From Methanolobus sp. (lineage in GTDB: Archaea; Halobacteriota; Methanosarcinia; Methanosarcinales; Methanosarcinaceae), in assembly GCF_030682845.1 (NCBI RefSeq), contig NZ_JAUXNK010000108.1, positions 1 to 48,731 on the forward strand: 48,731 nt of DNA, in the 5' to 3' direction. The notes under the pieces were generated by a model that saw nothing but the letters and a program-made list of their open reading frames with translations, was not told where the DNA came from and ran no database searches. Below are positions 9,593 to 19,235 of this stretch, in pieces. Position 1 is the stretch's first letter. Each line of letters starts with the position of its first letter. The position numbers were made by a program, and so were the translations under genes.

Positions 9593-10816
9593 TCAGGACC
9601 GGTTTGACCTGATATCACTGAGGTCTGCCTGTACTGCCTCCATTAATTGCTCCCTCAGGTCCGGTATTGCAGACAGGGCCCGTGCCCAGTCCGGAAGAAG
9701 AGCGCCTGAAGGATTTTTCAGGTAATGCATCCCGGCAATCATAAGCACTTCAGCAAAGGTCTCTACATGTCTTTCCTCCAGATGCCTGCTGTATTCAAGC
9801 CCGTTACAGACTGCATCGGCATGATATTGCCTGATGAGGTCCTGCGCCGAACGCCTGTATTTCACCTGTATGCCTCTGAGGAAAGAAGTCGATACCTGGG
9901 TGCTTGTGGTCTCGTTCACCACACGCAGGAATGTTATCATAATATCGTTCACCATTTTTGATAGTCCTTCGCTGGCGTCGGCTCCCAGTTCCTTGTGCTT
10001 ATGGTCATAAAAGCCAAGGTCAGTCTGGCATACTCTTTTCAGTGACGTGTTCCTGTAAATCTCAGCCAGCAGGCCAACTTCCAGTCCCCAGTCGGAAGGG
10101 ATCCTGATGTTAAGGGCAAGGTCCCTTGTAAATGCAAATTCGCCGGAGAGAGTATATCTGAAAGCCTGCATGTACTCCAGGATATCGGACTCGTACTGCA
10201 CGTCCCTCATAAGCGTATCAAGCAGCGGCCGTACGAAAAGCCTGTATACGCGCCCATGCATGGTCCTCTTTTCAAGATTGATCCTGGCATAATAACCTTT
10301 GTTGAAATAGAAATTGAGCTGGGGATGAACTATGGGGTAAAGCAGTTTTGCTACAAATTCCTTGTTGTAGTTGATGATGTCCGCATCATGAAGCACTATG
10401 GCATATGAATGAAGGCTTGCTATACCTATTGCTATCCATGCATCCTTCCCTTTTCCTGAGAAACCGCTGATGTCAAGTTCATTCTCTTTCATCTTTTCAA
10501 TTACTGCGCTTATGCGGGTCCCATTACACCAGACCACTATATGGTCCAGCTCAAGGCGCCCGAAAAAATCTACAACGGTGGCATATTGTTCCCTGTCTTC
10601 CGCTGCAAGCGCAATAACAACATTGTGTATGAAAGTGCATTTGTTCATTTCATCAATAATGCGGGTCAGTGGAGGGTTCTCTATTTCACTGTACAGCATC
10701 GGCAATACTACGACAGCGGGCCGGACGAAGGAGAGTTCATGAAGGTGCTGCAACATTCTGTCGGTATCGCTGTAGAAATTGTGTATGGTTGTTATCTTCT
10801 CCTGAAAAAAGTCCAT
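9593..10816 (-). CDS. gpgS: Glucosyl-3-phosphoglycerate synthase
   Basis: A 407-residue retaining GT-A glycosyltransferase (GT81 type) that transfers glucose from an NDP-glucose to 3-phosphoglycerate, giving glucosyl-3-phosphoglycerate. Seen are FSGKGKDAWIAIG (119-131), the metal-binding DxD in HDADI (D144, D146) and the later RTMHGRVYRLFVRPL block typical of GpgS. The phosphatase completing the pathway lies at 4372-5196, separated by hel308, hisD and DUF1699. Family context and work on Methanococcoides burtonii point to the compatible solute glucosylglycerate. It is divergent from cobA, the shared 158-base gap holding both promoters. Confidence 0.88.
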   Translation of the reverse strand: MDFFQEKITTIHNFYSDTDRMLQHLHELSFVRPAVVVLPMLYSEIENPPLTRIIDEMNKCTFIHNVVIALAAEDREQYATVVDFFGRLELDHIVVWCNGTRISAVIEKMKENELDISGFSGKGKDAWIAIGIASLHSYAIVLHDADIINYNKEFVAKLLYPIVHPQLNFYFNKGYYARINLEKRTMHGRVYRLFVRPLLDTLMRDVQYESDILEYMQAFRYTLSGEFAFTRDLALNIRIPSDWGLEVGLLAEIYRNTSLKRVCQTDLGFYDHKHKELGADASEGLSKMVNDIMITFLRVVNETTSTQVSTSFLRGIQVKYRRSAQDLIRQYHADAVCNGLEYSRHLEERHVETFAEVLMIAGMHYLKNPSGALLPDWARALSAIPDLREQLMEAVQADLSDIRSNRS

Positions 10817-10916
10817 CTTTGCCCACTTCCTCTTAAACTGCTAATGAATTGCAAATAACAATTACACTTTAAAGAAGATAAAATGTGCCTTTTTATCCTG
10901 CATTTGACGGGAAAAT

Positions 10917-10926
10917 GAATATATAC
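10917..10926 (+). promoter_or_regulatory. Probable TATA box of cobA-hemD
   Basis: GAATATATAC lies about 50 bases before the cobA ATG in the otherwise less A/T-ordered divergent intergenic gap, a distance giving a leader of roughly 25 bases. Confidence 0.4.
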
Positions 10927-10974
10927 TTAACAGATTCATTAGAACCAAAGTAAGACAGACAGGATTTCGCTAAC

Positions 10975-11736
10975 ATGACCATAAATGGAAAAGTGTATCT
11001 GGTGGGCTCAGGGCCCGGTGACCCGGAGCTTTTGACACTGAAAGCCCGAAGGTTAATAGATTCTGCCGATGTGGTTGTCTATGATCAGCTCCCGGGCAAG
11101 ATGATCCTTGATTCCATTCCCGCAGGCACGGAGAAGATAGACGCAGGGAAACACGCGGGTGATCATACCCTCAAGCAGGATGAGATCAATAATGTTATTG
11201 TTAAAAAGGCCAGGGAGGGCAAGAATGTTGTCCGCCTTAAAGGAGGAGACCCTTACATGTTCGGACGCGGTGGAGAGGAAGCCCAGGAACTGATCGAGGC
11301 AGGAATAGAGTTTGAGATAGTCCCCGGGATAACTTCCGCAATAGCTGTGCCTGCATACGCCGGCATACCTGTGACCCACAGGGACCACGCTTCCATGGTC
11401 ACATTCATCACCGGTCATGAGGACCCCACCAAGGAAGAGAGCGCCCTGGATTGGGAAACCCTTGCAAAATTCGACGGCACTATAGTGGTATTCATGGGTG
11501 TCAAGATGCTTGAGAACAACGTCAGCGAACTCATAAAGTATGGTAAGGACCCGCAGACCCCTGTTGCGCTTATTGAGAGAGGTACCCGGCCCGACCAGCG
11601 TGTGACCATTGGTGTCCTTGAGAACATCGCATCCATAGCGAAGGAAAAGAATGTAAAGGCGCCTGCTATCACTGTCATTGGCACTGTAGTAAAGCTTCAC
11701 GATGAGCTCGGTGAACAGATCATTTCGGACTGGTGA
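10975..11736 (+). CDS. cobA: Uroporphyrinogen-III C-methyltransferase
   Basis: A 253-residue SAM-dependent methyltransferase (SUMT) that makes precorrin-2, the branch point to siroheme, haem (by the Ahb route), cobamides and F430. Family signatures: VYLVGSGPGDPELLTLKA at the start, VVRLKGGDPYMFGRGGEE, and VPGITSAIAVPAYAGIPVTHR. It is a stand-alone SUMT without the CysG oxidase/chelatase domain. The stop overlaps the first possible GTG of hemD, and hemD follows 14 bases later, so they are an operon. Confidence 0.96.
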   Translation: MTINGKVYLVGSGPGDPELLTLKARRLIDSADVVVYDQLPGKMILDSIPAGTEKIDAGKHAGDHTLKQDEINNVIVKKAREGKNVVRLKGGDPYMFGRGGEEAQELIEAGIEFEIVPGITSAIAVPAYAGIPVTHRDHASMVTFITGHEDPTKEESALDWETLAKFDGTIVVFMGVKMLENNVSELIKYGKDPQTPVALIERGTRPDQRVTIGVLENIASIAKEKNVKAPAITVIGTVVKLHDELGEQIISDW

Positions 11737-11750
11737 CTGGAGGATTTTCA

Positions 11751-12548
11751 ATGGCTGATAATATTAAAAAGCCGGTAATTGCCATCATGCGGCCTGAGAG
11801 GTACATTAAGGAATCCGTAGCTATGGCCAGGTCCATGGGGTTTGACACGTTCACAGTGCCCATGGTAGAGATAACCGATATGAAAGACGAGTTCTTTGAC
11901 GGTTTTGTGGAAAGGGTGCTTGACGGCAGGGCTGATTATGTAATTTTTACAAGTGCTAATGGGATAGATTTCACCATAAGCAAGATACCACCGGAGTCCA
12001 GGAAGGGCTTTATAGATGCTCTCAACAGGACAAAGGTCATTGCCATCGGCCCTACCACCCGCAAGGCACTTGAGAAGACAGGTGTCAATGTTATGGGAAT
12101 GCCTGGGGTTTATAGTTCAGAAGGTATTGTTGATTACCTTCGTGACGATGTGACCGGTCGGGTAGTTGATACTGCCAGGAGCTTTTACGGCTCAGAGGAT
12201 CTTGTTGAAGGCCTGTGTAACTGCGGGGCCGTTGTCAACCAAACGCAGGTCTATACTCTGGAAAAGCCTGGAGGGGACGAACAGGACAGGCTCATTGATG
12301 CGACTATCAAAGGTGAGATCGCAGCTTTTGCCTTCACAAGTTCTATGATGGTACACAACTTCTTTGAACATGCACGTTCAAAGGCTTCCGGGGAGCAGGT
12401 GGTCAGCGCATTGAACAATGTAATTGTTGCAGCAATAGGCGGTCCCACAGCACAGACCCTCGGTGGGTATGGGGTAAAGGTGTCTGTCATTCCTGAGAAA
12501 TTCGTTTTCGAGGAAGTACTCAAGTCGATCAAGGACCACCTCTCATAA
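11751..12548 (+). CDS. hemD: Uroporphyrinogen-III synthase
   Basis: A 265-residue protein of the HemD fold: the N-terminal half has IMRPERYIKES, the VIFTSANGIDF block and AIGPTTRKALE, and the second domain has AFAFTSSMMVHNFFE and AAIGGPTAQTLGGYG. It closes hydroxymethylbilane to uroporphyrinogen III, the substrate of CobA just upstream. ATG at 11751 is preferred over the in-frame GTG at 11733 because GGAGG lies 8 bases upstream. HemD sequences are poorly conserved, but the neighbour cobA and the motifs agree. A hairpin overlaps its stop codon. Confidence 0.92.
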   Translation: MADNIKKPVIAIMRPERYIKESVAMARSMGFDTFTVPMVEITDMKDEFFDGFVERVLDGRADYVIFTSANGIDFTISKIPPESRKGFIDALNRTKVIAIGPTTRKALEKTGVNVMGMPGVYSSEGIVDYLRDDVTGRVVDTARSFYGSEDLVEGLCNCGAVVNQTQVYTLEKPGGDEQDRLIDATIKGEIAAFAFTSSMMVHNFFEHARSKASGEQVVSALNNVIVAAIGGPTAQTLGGYGVKVSVIPEKFVFEEVLKSIKDHLS

Positions 12549-12566
12549 AGAGAGGTGCCCTTTTAT
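12537..12566 (+). terminator. Perfect 8-bp hairpin with T-run over the hemD stop
   Basis: CACCTCTC (12537-12544) pairs fully with GAGAGGTG (12550-12557) over a 5-base loop that holds the hemD TAA stop; CCCTTTTATCC follows. It looks like an intrinsic-type terminator separating hemD from ahbC. Confidence 0.65.
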
Positions 12567-12681
12567 CCTCGTTAACTTCCTTTGTACATATACGAACCAC
12601 AGATGTAATATACTATTGTCATATAGTCTGGTCAATCACGGACATAGATCCATTTCTGTCCTTTATTCAGGAGCATTCATC

Positions 12682-13884
12682 ATGATAGGTATTTCAAAAT
12701 TGTATTGCAGGACCGTAGAGCCTTCTGATGCGCTGCGTTACGGACGCGACTCAAAGAGACTTCCCTCCCATCTGCTCCAGTTCTCAAAGGACAAGAAACC
12801 GGTAGTTGTCTGGAACGTCACGCAGCGCTGTAACCTTCGTTGCGTTCATTGCTATGCTCATTCAAAGGACATCGATTACGGCAATGAGCTTACCACTCAA
12901 CAGGGAAAGGAACTCATAGACGATCTCGCAGAGTTTGGTACTCCTGTCATACTGTTTTCCGGGGGAGAGCCTCTGATGAGAAAGGACCTGCCGGAGCTGG
13001 CGGCATATGCAACATCCAGGGGCATCCGCGCTGTCATATCAACCAACGGTACCCTTATCACAGAGAAAATGGCAAAGACACTCAAAGATATAGGCCTTTC
13101 CTATGTGGGAATTTCCCTTGACGGCATGAGGGAGACCAATGACCGTTTCAGGGGTATGGATGGGGCTTTTGACAAAGCTTTGCAGGCCGTGCGCAATTGT
13201 CAGAAAGAATATATAAAAGTGGGTTTGCGTTTTACCATCAACAAGCATAATGTACAGGATATTCCTGCCATCCTTGATCTGCTGGAAGAAGAGAATATTC
13301 CTCGTATTTGTTTCTATCATCTTGTATACTCCGGACGCGGCTCCGGGATGAGGGATGAGGATCTGTCACTGGAAGAGACTCGACAGACAGTGGACTTGCT
13401 GATGGACAGGACAAAAGAGCTCCACAGTAAAGGAAAAATGGTGGAAGTGCTCACTGTTGACAACCACTGCGACGGTCCATACATCTACCTGCGCCTGCTG
13501 AAAGATGATCCGGAGCGTGCTGCAGAGGTGCTGGAACTCCTGCAGATGAACCGGGGTAACTCCACAGGTATAGGCTTTGGATGTGTCTCATGGGACGGTT
13601 CTGTCCACCCGGACCAGTTCTGGAGGCATTACAGCTTTGGTAATGTAAAGGAGCGCAGGTTCAGTGATATATGGAAAGACACGTCCGATGCTCTTATGGC
13701 AGGCCTGAAGGACCGCAAACCTCTGATAAAAGCGAATGCTGACAGATGTGCTAAATGCAAGTGGCTCGATGTGTGCAATGGCAATTTCCGTGTGCGTGCG
13801 GAGGCAGTGTTCAATAATGTATGGGCCGACGACCCGGCATGTTACCTGACAGAAGAGGAAATAGGGTACAGTAACGACATCTGA
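12682..13884 (+). CDS. ahbC: 12,18-didecarboxysiroheme deacetylase (radical SAM, AhbC)
   Basis: A 400-residue radical SAM enzyme of the siroheme-dependent haem pathway; it removes two acetate side chains from 12,18-didecarboxysiroheme to give Fe-coproporphyrin III. The SAM cluster motif is CNLRCVHC (C50, C54, C57), followed by FSGGEP; the C-terminus has SPASM-like cysteines in FGCVSWDG, CAKCKWLDVCNGN and DPACYL. The opening MIGISKLYC and the block DGSVHPDQFWRHYSFGN are as I recall from Methanosarcina AhbC. ATG at 12682 has AGGAG 8 bases before. It follows cobA-hemD. AhbD is a paralogue; the HPDQFW block favours AhbC. Confidence 0.88.
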   Translation: MIGISKLYCRTVEPSDALRYGRDSKRLPSHLLQFSKDKKPVVVWNVTQRCNLRCVHCYAHSKDIDYGNELTTQQGKELIDDLAEFGTPVILFSGGEPLMRKDLPELAAYATSRGIRAVISTNGTLITEKMAKTLKDIGLSYVGISLDGMRETNDRFRGMDGAFDKALQAVRNCQKEYIKVGLRFTINKHNVQDIPAILDLLEEENIPRICFYHLVYSGRGSGMRDEDLSLEETRQTVDLLMDRTKELHSKGKMVEVLTVDNHCDGPYIYLRLLKDDPERAAEVLELLQMNRGNSTGIGFGCVSWDGSVHPDQFWRHYSFGNVKERRFSDIWKDTSDALMAGLKDRKPLIKANADRCAKCKWLDVCNGNFRVRAEAVFNNVWADDPACYLTEEEIGYSNDI

Positions 13885-13912
13885 TTATCCTGTTTCCTGT
13901 CTATGGTTACTG

Positions 13913-14107
13913 TTACATATGAGGCGCCATATAGCTGATGTAGACGTAAGCCAAGAGGCCTGCAGTCATAGTAAGTAAAGCCAGTTTTATTGCAAGTGCT
14001 ACGAGCATTAGTATCGCCTTCCTGTTTTCTAGATCGTTGATATTCACGATCAATGGAGAACTTTTCCTGCCCGTGTATAAAAAACATGTGGCGATGGACC
14101 GCCACAT
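13913..14107 (-). CDS. Small single-pass membrane protein (doubtful)
   Basis: A 64-residue frame, of which the last 41 residues form a basic start (NDLENRKA) and one long hydrophobic helix (ILMLVALAIKLALLTMTAGLL). That composition is unlike a shadow frame, and a TATA-like ATATAACC lies about 20 bases upstream, which would suit leaderless expression. The N-terminus is uncertain: GTG or TTG codons just before NINDLENRK are alternatives. No family is recognised. It lies directly downstream of the SOR gene on the same strand. Confidence 0.4.
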   Translation of the reverse strand: MWRSIATCFLYTGRKSSPLIVNINDLENRKAILMLVALAIKLALLTMTAGLLAYVYISYMAPHM

Positions 14108-14123
14108 TATGGGTTATATGTGT

Positions 14124-14474
14124 TCATACTTCGATGCAGTTCTGCCATACTCCGTGTATGTTGCAGTATTCCAGTGCGCAGAAAGCTTTGAAGTTATCAA
14201 TTCCCTTTACATGGAATGTGGCAACCGGATCAGCATAGACCGGCTCGAAGCTCATGCGGCCAAAGTCGATGGTGCGGCCTTCTTTTGTGATGCCGTAAAG
14301 CTCGACCCATTCAATGTGATGCTCGGCTGTATTGGGATGCGGAACTTCTTTTCCCACGGTGACCTTCACAAAATCATTCTTGTCCTTTCCATGCCCTCTG
14401 ATTATTTCTATCTCAGGCACGTGCTTTTCTTTTCCTTCCGCTTCTCTTCCCTTAAGTATATCTCCGAAATTCAT
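14124..14474 (-). CDS. Superoxide reductase (neelaredoxin type)
   Basis: A 116-residue class II superoxide reductase, reducing superoxide to peroxide at a non-haem Fe(His)4Cys centre. The Fe site is visible: GKEKHVP (E16, H18), HPNTAEHHIEW (H46, H52) and CNIHGVW (C104, H107). There is no N-terminal desulforedoxin domain. ATG at 14474 has GAGGTT seven bases upstream; the frame extends to 14516 but that longer start lacks a site. It is the second gene of an operon with ferritin, 38 bases downstream. Together they detoxify superoxide and lock away iron. Confidence 0.93.
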   Translation of the reverse strand: MNFGDILKGREAEGKEKHVPEIEIIRGHGKDKNDFVKVTVGKEVPHPNTAEHHIEWVELYGITKEGRTIDFGRMSFEPVYADPVATFHVKGIDNFKAFCALEYCNIHGVWQNCIEV

Positions 14475-14512
14475 GTTTTTAACCTCTTTTTGTTTCTTAG
14501 TTTTGCATATGT

Positions 14513-15025
14513 TCATTCTTCCAGGGCAGGCGGAGTGTAAACTCTTGAGCCAAGGTCCCTGTCTACCATAAAAAGGCCGTTGCCGCTGTTACCGACCATT
14601 TTAAGCTTTGCGATTATCTCGTTGTCATTGCCTTCTTCTTCCACCTGTTCTGTAACGAACCAATGGAGGAATATCTGCGTTGCATAATCCTTCTCCTGGT
14701 TTGCGAGGTCCACAAGTCCGTATATTGATTTTGTGACGAATTGTTCATGCTTGAGTGTCGCTTCGAACATCTCAAGAGGCGTCCCGAACTCTGATGGAGG
14801 TTTTGCAATGGCTTCAAGCACAACCTGTGTTCCCTGTTCGTTCAGGTAGTTATATATCTTCATTGCGTGTGAATTCTCTTCCTGATATTGCACCATGAAC
14901 CAGTTTGCAAAACCATCAAGACCTGCGTTTGTGCAGTGAGCAGACATGGACAGGTAGAGGTAGGCAGAGTACATTTCCTTATTTATCTGTTCATTCAGTG
15001 CTTTGGTCATTTTTTCACTTAACAT
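14513..15025 (-). CDS. ftnA: Non-haem ferritin
   Basis: A 170-residue bacterial-type ferritin storing iron as ferric oxide. The four-helix bundle and ferroxidase ligands are visible: E17 in LNEQINKEMYSAYLYLSMS, E50 and H53 in QYQEENSHAMKIY, and the later FVTEQVEEE block. ATG at 15025 with GGAGG six bases upstream decides the start. It is the first gene of the ferritin-SOR operon. Confidence 0.95.
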   Translation of the reverse strand: MLSEKMTKALNEQINKEMYSAYLYLSMSAHCTNAGLDGFANWFMVQYQEENSHAMKIYNYLNEQGTQVVLEAIAKPPSEFGTPLEMFEATLKHEQFVTKSIYGLVDLANQEKDYATQIFLHWFVTEQVEEEGNDNEIIAKLKMVGNSGNGLFMVDRDLGSRVYTPPALEE

Positions 15026-15493
15026 TATATTCCTCCGTCTTTGTGGCATAATTCACTTCATAATGTTCTTACAGGGACTGTTGCCATGGGACAAAATAGC
15101 ATCTTCTCCTGATTGCCGAGCGCTTCAGTCAGTATGCCTGACATATGGTACTGGTATAAATGCAAATATGGATGTTCTTTTAGTAATTCTATATACTATC
15201 TGGCAGCCATATCCGATGAAATCGGAATCCCCAGCACTCCCTGATTAAATGGGATAGATTTGTATAAAGTATTTTCGGTAAGTTGTTCTATAATGCACTT
15301 TCCTGTTGACCGCACATTCTGTACTGGGTTGAGATGTTCTATCTTTTCTCAACCGGATGGTATATCAGATAAGGCTCACTTTATTTTCCAATCATTTGCA
15401 ATAAAAGGGCGCATGCAACCAGATATATTTAAATAATCTTAGACCACTGTAAGATAAAAAATGTAATCACTATATAATGTTTATCGGAGAGTT
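15026..15493. other. 468-bp intergenic region with two inverted repeats
   Basis: No gene is supported here; it is the divergent gap between ferritin and valS. A perfect 8-bp inverted repeat (GGTTGAGA 15327-15334, TCTCAACC 15347-15354) and a compact one (TCCGAT 15212-15217, ATCGGA 15221-15226) are present. The latter could be an operator of the oxidative-stress operon; the former could be a terminator or a small RNA hairpin. It ends in the valS promoter. Confidence 0.6.
15422..15436 (+). promoter_or_regulatory. TATA box of valS
   Basis: ATATATTTAAATAAT holds a near-consensus archaeal TATA element (TTTAAATA at 15428-15435), giving a start site near 15457 and a leader of about 37 bases containing CGGAGAG. 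Confidence 0.6.
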
Positions 15494-18088
15494 ATGATGA
15501 CGGTCCCAAAAGAATACATCCCGCATGAAGTTGAGCCAAAGTGGAAAGCAACGTGGGATATGTCCATGTACCATTTTGACTGGAACGACAGTACAAGACC
15601 ACAATATATTATCGATACCCCTCCTCCTTATCCCACCGGTAACTTCCACATAGGAAACTCACTCAACTGGTGTTATATCGACTTTGTCGCACGCTACAAG
15701 AGAATGTGCGGTTACAATGTCATGTTCCCTCAGGGATGGGACTGTCATGGACTGCCCACAGAAGTAAAGGTGGAAGAGACCCACGGCATTACGAAGAATG
15801 AGGTACCGAGGGAACAGTTCAGGCAGATGTGCCGTGATCTCACTCTTGGGAACATCGGGAAGATGCGGGCAACCCTGATGAACCTGGGTTTCTCTGTGGA
15901 CTGGAGCAATGAGTTCGTGACAATGGAGCCTGCATACTATTCCAAGACCCAGCGCTCCTTCAGGAAGATGTATGACATGGGACGTGTCTACCAGTCAGAG
16001 CACCCTGTGAACTGGTGCCCCCGGTGTGAGACCGCTATTGCCTTCGCTGAAGTGGAATATGATGCAAGGGACACAAAACTCAATTTCCTTAATTTTGACC
16101 AGCTCAAGATAGCAACAACAAGGCCCGAGCTGCTTGCGGCATGTGTGGCTGTTGCTATCAATCCGGATGATGAGCGCTACAATTCTCACGTAGGCTCAAA
16201 CGTGAAAGTCCCTCTGTTTGGCCATGAGGTTCCTGTGATCAGCGATATCCAGGTGGACCCCTCCTTTGGTACCGGCGTTGTCATGATATGTACGTTTGGT
16301 GACAAGCAGGACGTACGCTGGTGGGTGGAGCACCAGCTTCCGTTGCGCAAGGCAATTGACAAGAATGGCCGTATGACTGCTATTGCAGGTAAGTACGAAG
16401 GACTGAGTATCCCTGAGTGCAAAGCTACCATTATCGAGGACCTGAAAGCACAGGGTCACCTGTATGAACAGAAGAACCTCGACCAGAACGTAGGCATGTG
16501 CTGGCGTTGTAATACTCCGATCGAGATCCTCTCTGAAAGGCAGTGGTTCGTGAAAATAGATACTGACGCAGTGGCAAAGGCAGCGGATGAGATCAGCTGG
16601 CTTCCCGAGTACATGAAGGTCAGGCTTGACAACTGGATAAACACCATGGAGTGGGACTGGTGCATCTCCCGCCAGAGGCTGTTCGCAACTCCCATACCTG
16701 TCTGGTACTGTAAGGAGTGCGGCGAGGTCATGGTTGCAAAGGAGGAATGGATGCCCATAGACCCCACCAGGCAGCAGCCTCCTGAAGCTTGCCGCTGCGG
16801 TTGCACAGAATTCGAGCCTGAGGAGGATGTACTGGACACCTGGATGGACTCGTCCATTACCGCGCTTCATGTTTCCGGCTGGCTCTCCGAGCACGACCTG
16901 AAACTTCCGGCACAGCTGCGCCCACAGGGTCATGATATCATCCGGACATGGGCTTTCTATACGATACTGAGGTCCATGGCGCTCACTGGCAAGAGGCCCT
17001 GGGACTCCATACTCATCAATGGCATGGTGCTGGGTGAGGACGGACACAAGATGAGCAAATCCCTGGGTAATGTTATCTCTCCTGAGGAAGTTATCAAAGA
17101 GTACAGCGCAGATTCATTCCGGCAATGGGCGGCTGTGGGCGGTTCCCCTGGCTCGGATGTTATGTTCCGCTGGAAAGATGTCGTAGCAGCTTCCAGGTTC
17201 TTTACGAAGGTATGGAGCATCTACAGGTTCTCAATGTCCCATCTTGAGGATTACGAACACGCAGAAGTGGATGTATCCGGACTGGAAGTTATAGACAGGT
17301 GGCTGTTGAGCCATCTTAACCGGCTTATCCTATCCGTGACACAGAGCATGGATACATACCAGTTCGATGAGGCTTTCAAGGCAATACGCGGCTTCTCATG
17401 GGATATACTTGCGGACAACTATCTTGAACTCATCAAGTCCCGTCTTTACGGGGACGATGGCACAGGCAAGCAAGCTGCAAAGTACACCCTGTTCGTTACT
17501 ATGGACACACTCACAAGGCTGCTCGCACCTTTTGCTCCTTTCTTTGCGGAAGAGATGTTTTCAAACATTGGTGAAGGGAGCATACATGTCCAGTCATGGC
17601 CACAGGCAAAGGAAAACCTTATCGATGCCGATATCGAGAACTCCGGTGAGTTCATCAAGGATGTTGCAAGCGCTGTCAGGCGATACAAGTCTGAAAAAGG
17701 GATGGCATTGAACGCCCGCCTGGAAAAGATCGAGCTGTATGGCGTGGATATGGCTATCACTGATCTTATAGGTGTGACAAATTCCCCGGTAGAGGTCATC
17801 GCCGGCAAGCCTGACTTTGAACATGTGCCTGTGAATGTTAAGCCCAACATGGGAAAAATAGGCCCTGTATTCAGAGGAAAGGCAAAGGCTATTATCGATG
17901 CCCTGCTTGAAGAGAATCCGAAAAAGATTGCTGACGATATCTCAAAGGGCAAGATATCCGTTTCCGTCAACGGAGAGATCATAGAACTGGAGGCAGATTT
18001 CGTTGAGGTCGAAAAGGAAGTTGTTTCAGCAGGCAGGTCGGTGGATGTTCTCGATGTCAGCGGAATGCCCGTTGTTATCGTGAGGTAA
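15494..18088 (+). CDS. valS: Valyl-tRNA synthetase
   Basis: An 864-residue class Ia synthetase that charges tRNA-Val. The HIGH signature appears as NFHIGN in [12 protein letters not shown], the KMSKS loop as [10 protein letters not shown], the editing domain as ATTRPELL (CP1), and zinc-knuckle cysteines as CPRCETA and CKECGE. Size fits the archaeal type without a long C-terminal arm. Two ATGs (15494, 15497) follow GGAGAG. Monocistronic with its own TATA box. Confidence 0.97.
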   Translation: MMTVPKEYIPHEVEPKWKATWDMSMYHFDWNDSTRPQYIIDTPPPYPTGNFHIGNSLNWCYIDFVARYKRMCGYNVMFPQGWDCHGLPTEVKVEETHGITKNEVPREQFRQMCRDLTLGNIGKMRATLMNLGFSVDWSNEFVTMEPAYYSKTQRSFRKMYDMGRVYQSEHPVNWCPRCETAIAFAEVEYDARDTKLNFLNFDQLKIATTRPELLAACVAVAINPDDERYNSHVGSNVKVPLFGHEVPVISDIQVDPSFGTGVVMICTFGDKQDVRWWVEHQLPLRKAIDKNGRMTAIAGKYEGLSIPECKATIIEDLKAQGHLYEQKNLDQNVGMCWRCNTPIEILSERQWFVKIDTDAVAKAADEISWLPEYMKVRLDNWINTMEWDWCISRQRLFATPIPVWYCKECGEVMVAKEEWMPIDPTRQQPPEACRCGCTEFEPEEDVLDTWMDSSITALHVSGWLSEHDLKLPAQLRPQGHDIIRTWAFYTILRSMALTGKRPWDSILINGMVLGEDGHKMSKSLGNVISPEEVIKEYSADSFRQWAAVGGSPGSDVMFRWKDVVAASRFFTKVWSIYRFSMSHLEDYEHAEVDVSGLEVIDRWLLSHLNRLILSVTQSMDTYQFDEAFKAIRGFSWDILADNYLELIKSRLYGDDGTGKQAAKYTLFVTMDTLTRLLAPFAPFFAEEMFSNIGEGSIHVQSWPQAKENLIDADIENSGEFIKDVASAVRRYKSEKGMALNARLEKIELYGVDMAITDLIGVTNSPVEVIAGKPDFEHVPVNVKPNMGKIGPVFRGKAKAIIDALLEENPKKIADDISKGKISVSVNGEIIELEADFVEVEKEVVSAGRSVDVLDVSGMPVVIVR

Positions 18089-18159
18089 TTTATGTACGGG
18101 GGATAGGGTGCGTTCTCCGCGCAATCTTTAAAGCCTCTCTGCCTAAATCAATATTGGAC

Positions 18160-18669
18160 ATGCTTGTCTGTGTAATGGGTGATCAGTTGAAAGTCAGATC
18201 CAGGATACAAATAAGGAAATCGGATAAGATCAAATTGCTGAAGGAATTAAAAGATTCTTTCGGCGATGTGGTCGACAGTTTCTCCGAAAAGAAGTTTGAA
18301 ACAGCTACTGCTGATGACCTGCCTATTGTGATGATCGAAGGCAAATTGCTCCTGTTCAAGGTGGGCGATATTTACTTCCCGACCGTAAGGGGAGTACTTG
18401 AGCTTGGCCTGAGGAAGAACATAGTCAAGGTAGATGCCGGAGCTATCCGCTTTGTTGTCAACGGGGCTGATGTGATGTGCCCGGGAATAGTTTCCACAGA
18501 TCCCGATATCCGGGCTGGCGACCCTGTGATAATAGTAGAGGAAACACACAACAAGCCACTTGCCATAGGCATTGCTATAATGTCCGGCGCTGAAATGAAG
18601 GCAAGTTCAGGCAAGGCGATAAAATCTGTCCATTATGTGGGCGACAAGCTCTGGAATCTTGACATCTGA
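18160..18669 (+). CDS. PUA-domain RNA-binding protein
   Basis: About 169 residues: an N-terminal basic region (VRSRIQIRKSDKIKLL) as in the archaeal MCT-1/eIF2D-like proteins, then a C-terminal PUA domain (DIYFPTVRGVLEL, IRFVVNGADVMCPGIV, DPVIIVEE, PLAIGIAIM). PUA domains bind RNA stem junctions; the archaeal relatives are thought to act in translation or RNA modification, substrate unknown. Start uncertain: CTTTAAA about 30 bases before ATG 18160 suits a leaderless start, while ATG 18175 is also possible. The stand-alone gene follows valS by about 70 bases. Confidence 0.85.
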   Translation: MLVCVMGDQLKVRSRIQIRKSDKIKLLKELKDSFGDVVDSFSEKKFETATADDLPIVMIEGKLLLFKVGDIYFPTVRGVLELGLRKNIVKVDAGAIRFVVNGADVMCPGIVSTDPDIRAGDPVIIVEETHNKPLAIGIAIMSGAEMKASSGKAIKSVHYVGDKLWNLDI

Positions 18670-18854
18670 AAGAAATGGTTAATATATCATGAACTGATGT
18701 ATAAATGTAAGTATAATTATTGGATAAACCGGAAGTGTCATGTAAGTGCGGAACCAACCTGCTGCTTTGAACTGAACATAATTCCGGTAACAATTTAAGT
18801 AGTATCGATATTATTAATATAGCAGCAATGTTATTGAATACATGAGGGCACATT

Positions 18855-19235
18855 ATGGCAAAGATCATGAACAAGTTGTTTGGTGGCACTAGCAAAACCA
18901 CAACAGTTGAGGATGAATATACGGAACTTGACCTTACAAAGTACGAAGAAGTGCTGGACGAGGAACCTGCAGAGACATACGTAAGGGTAGCTGAACTGAC
19001 CAACCTTAACGAGTTGACTGCCCTGAAAAAGGAGATCTATAGCGGCAATATCGTGATGATCGATATCTCTAACATAAAAGCTGATAAACTCATGCTTGAC
19101 CGTGCGTTAAAGGACCTTAAGGATGTTGTCATCGATGTTCACGGCGATATCGCGGGAATAAAGGATGACCAGGTGCTTGTGACACCTACCGGCATCAAGA
19201 TCGACAGATCGAAGATCCTTGGTGGAAGGTATTGA
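18855..19235 (+). CDS. sepF: Cell division protein SepF (archaeal)
   Basis: A 126-residue protein: a short amphipathic N-terminal helix (MAKIMNKLFGG) that would bind the membrane, an acidic linker, then the SepF (DUF552) core with YVRVAELTNLNEL, GNIVMIDIS and VHGDIAGIKDDQVLVTP. In archaea SepF anchors FtsZ1 to the membrane. The stop overlaps the start of the ZPR1 gene by four bases, so translation is coupled. Confidence 0.92.
   Translation: MAKIMNKLFGGTSKTTTVEDEYTELDLTKYEEVLDEEPAETYVRVAELTNLNELTALKKEIYSGNIVMIDISNIKADKLMLDRALKDLKDVVIDVHGDIAGIKDDQVLVTPTGIKIDRSKILGGRY

Noticed and set aside
13842-14105. 87-residue minus-strand frame near ahbC
   Set aside because: Overlaps the ahbC end and lacks the hydrophobic pattern of the neighbouring small membrane-protein frame.
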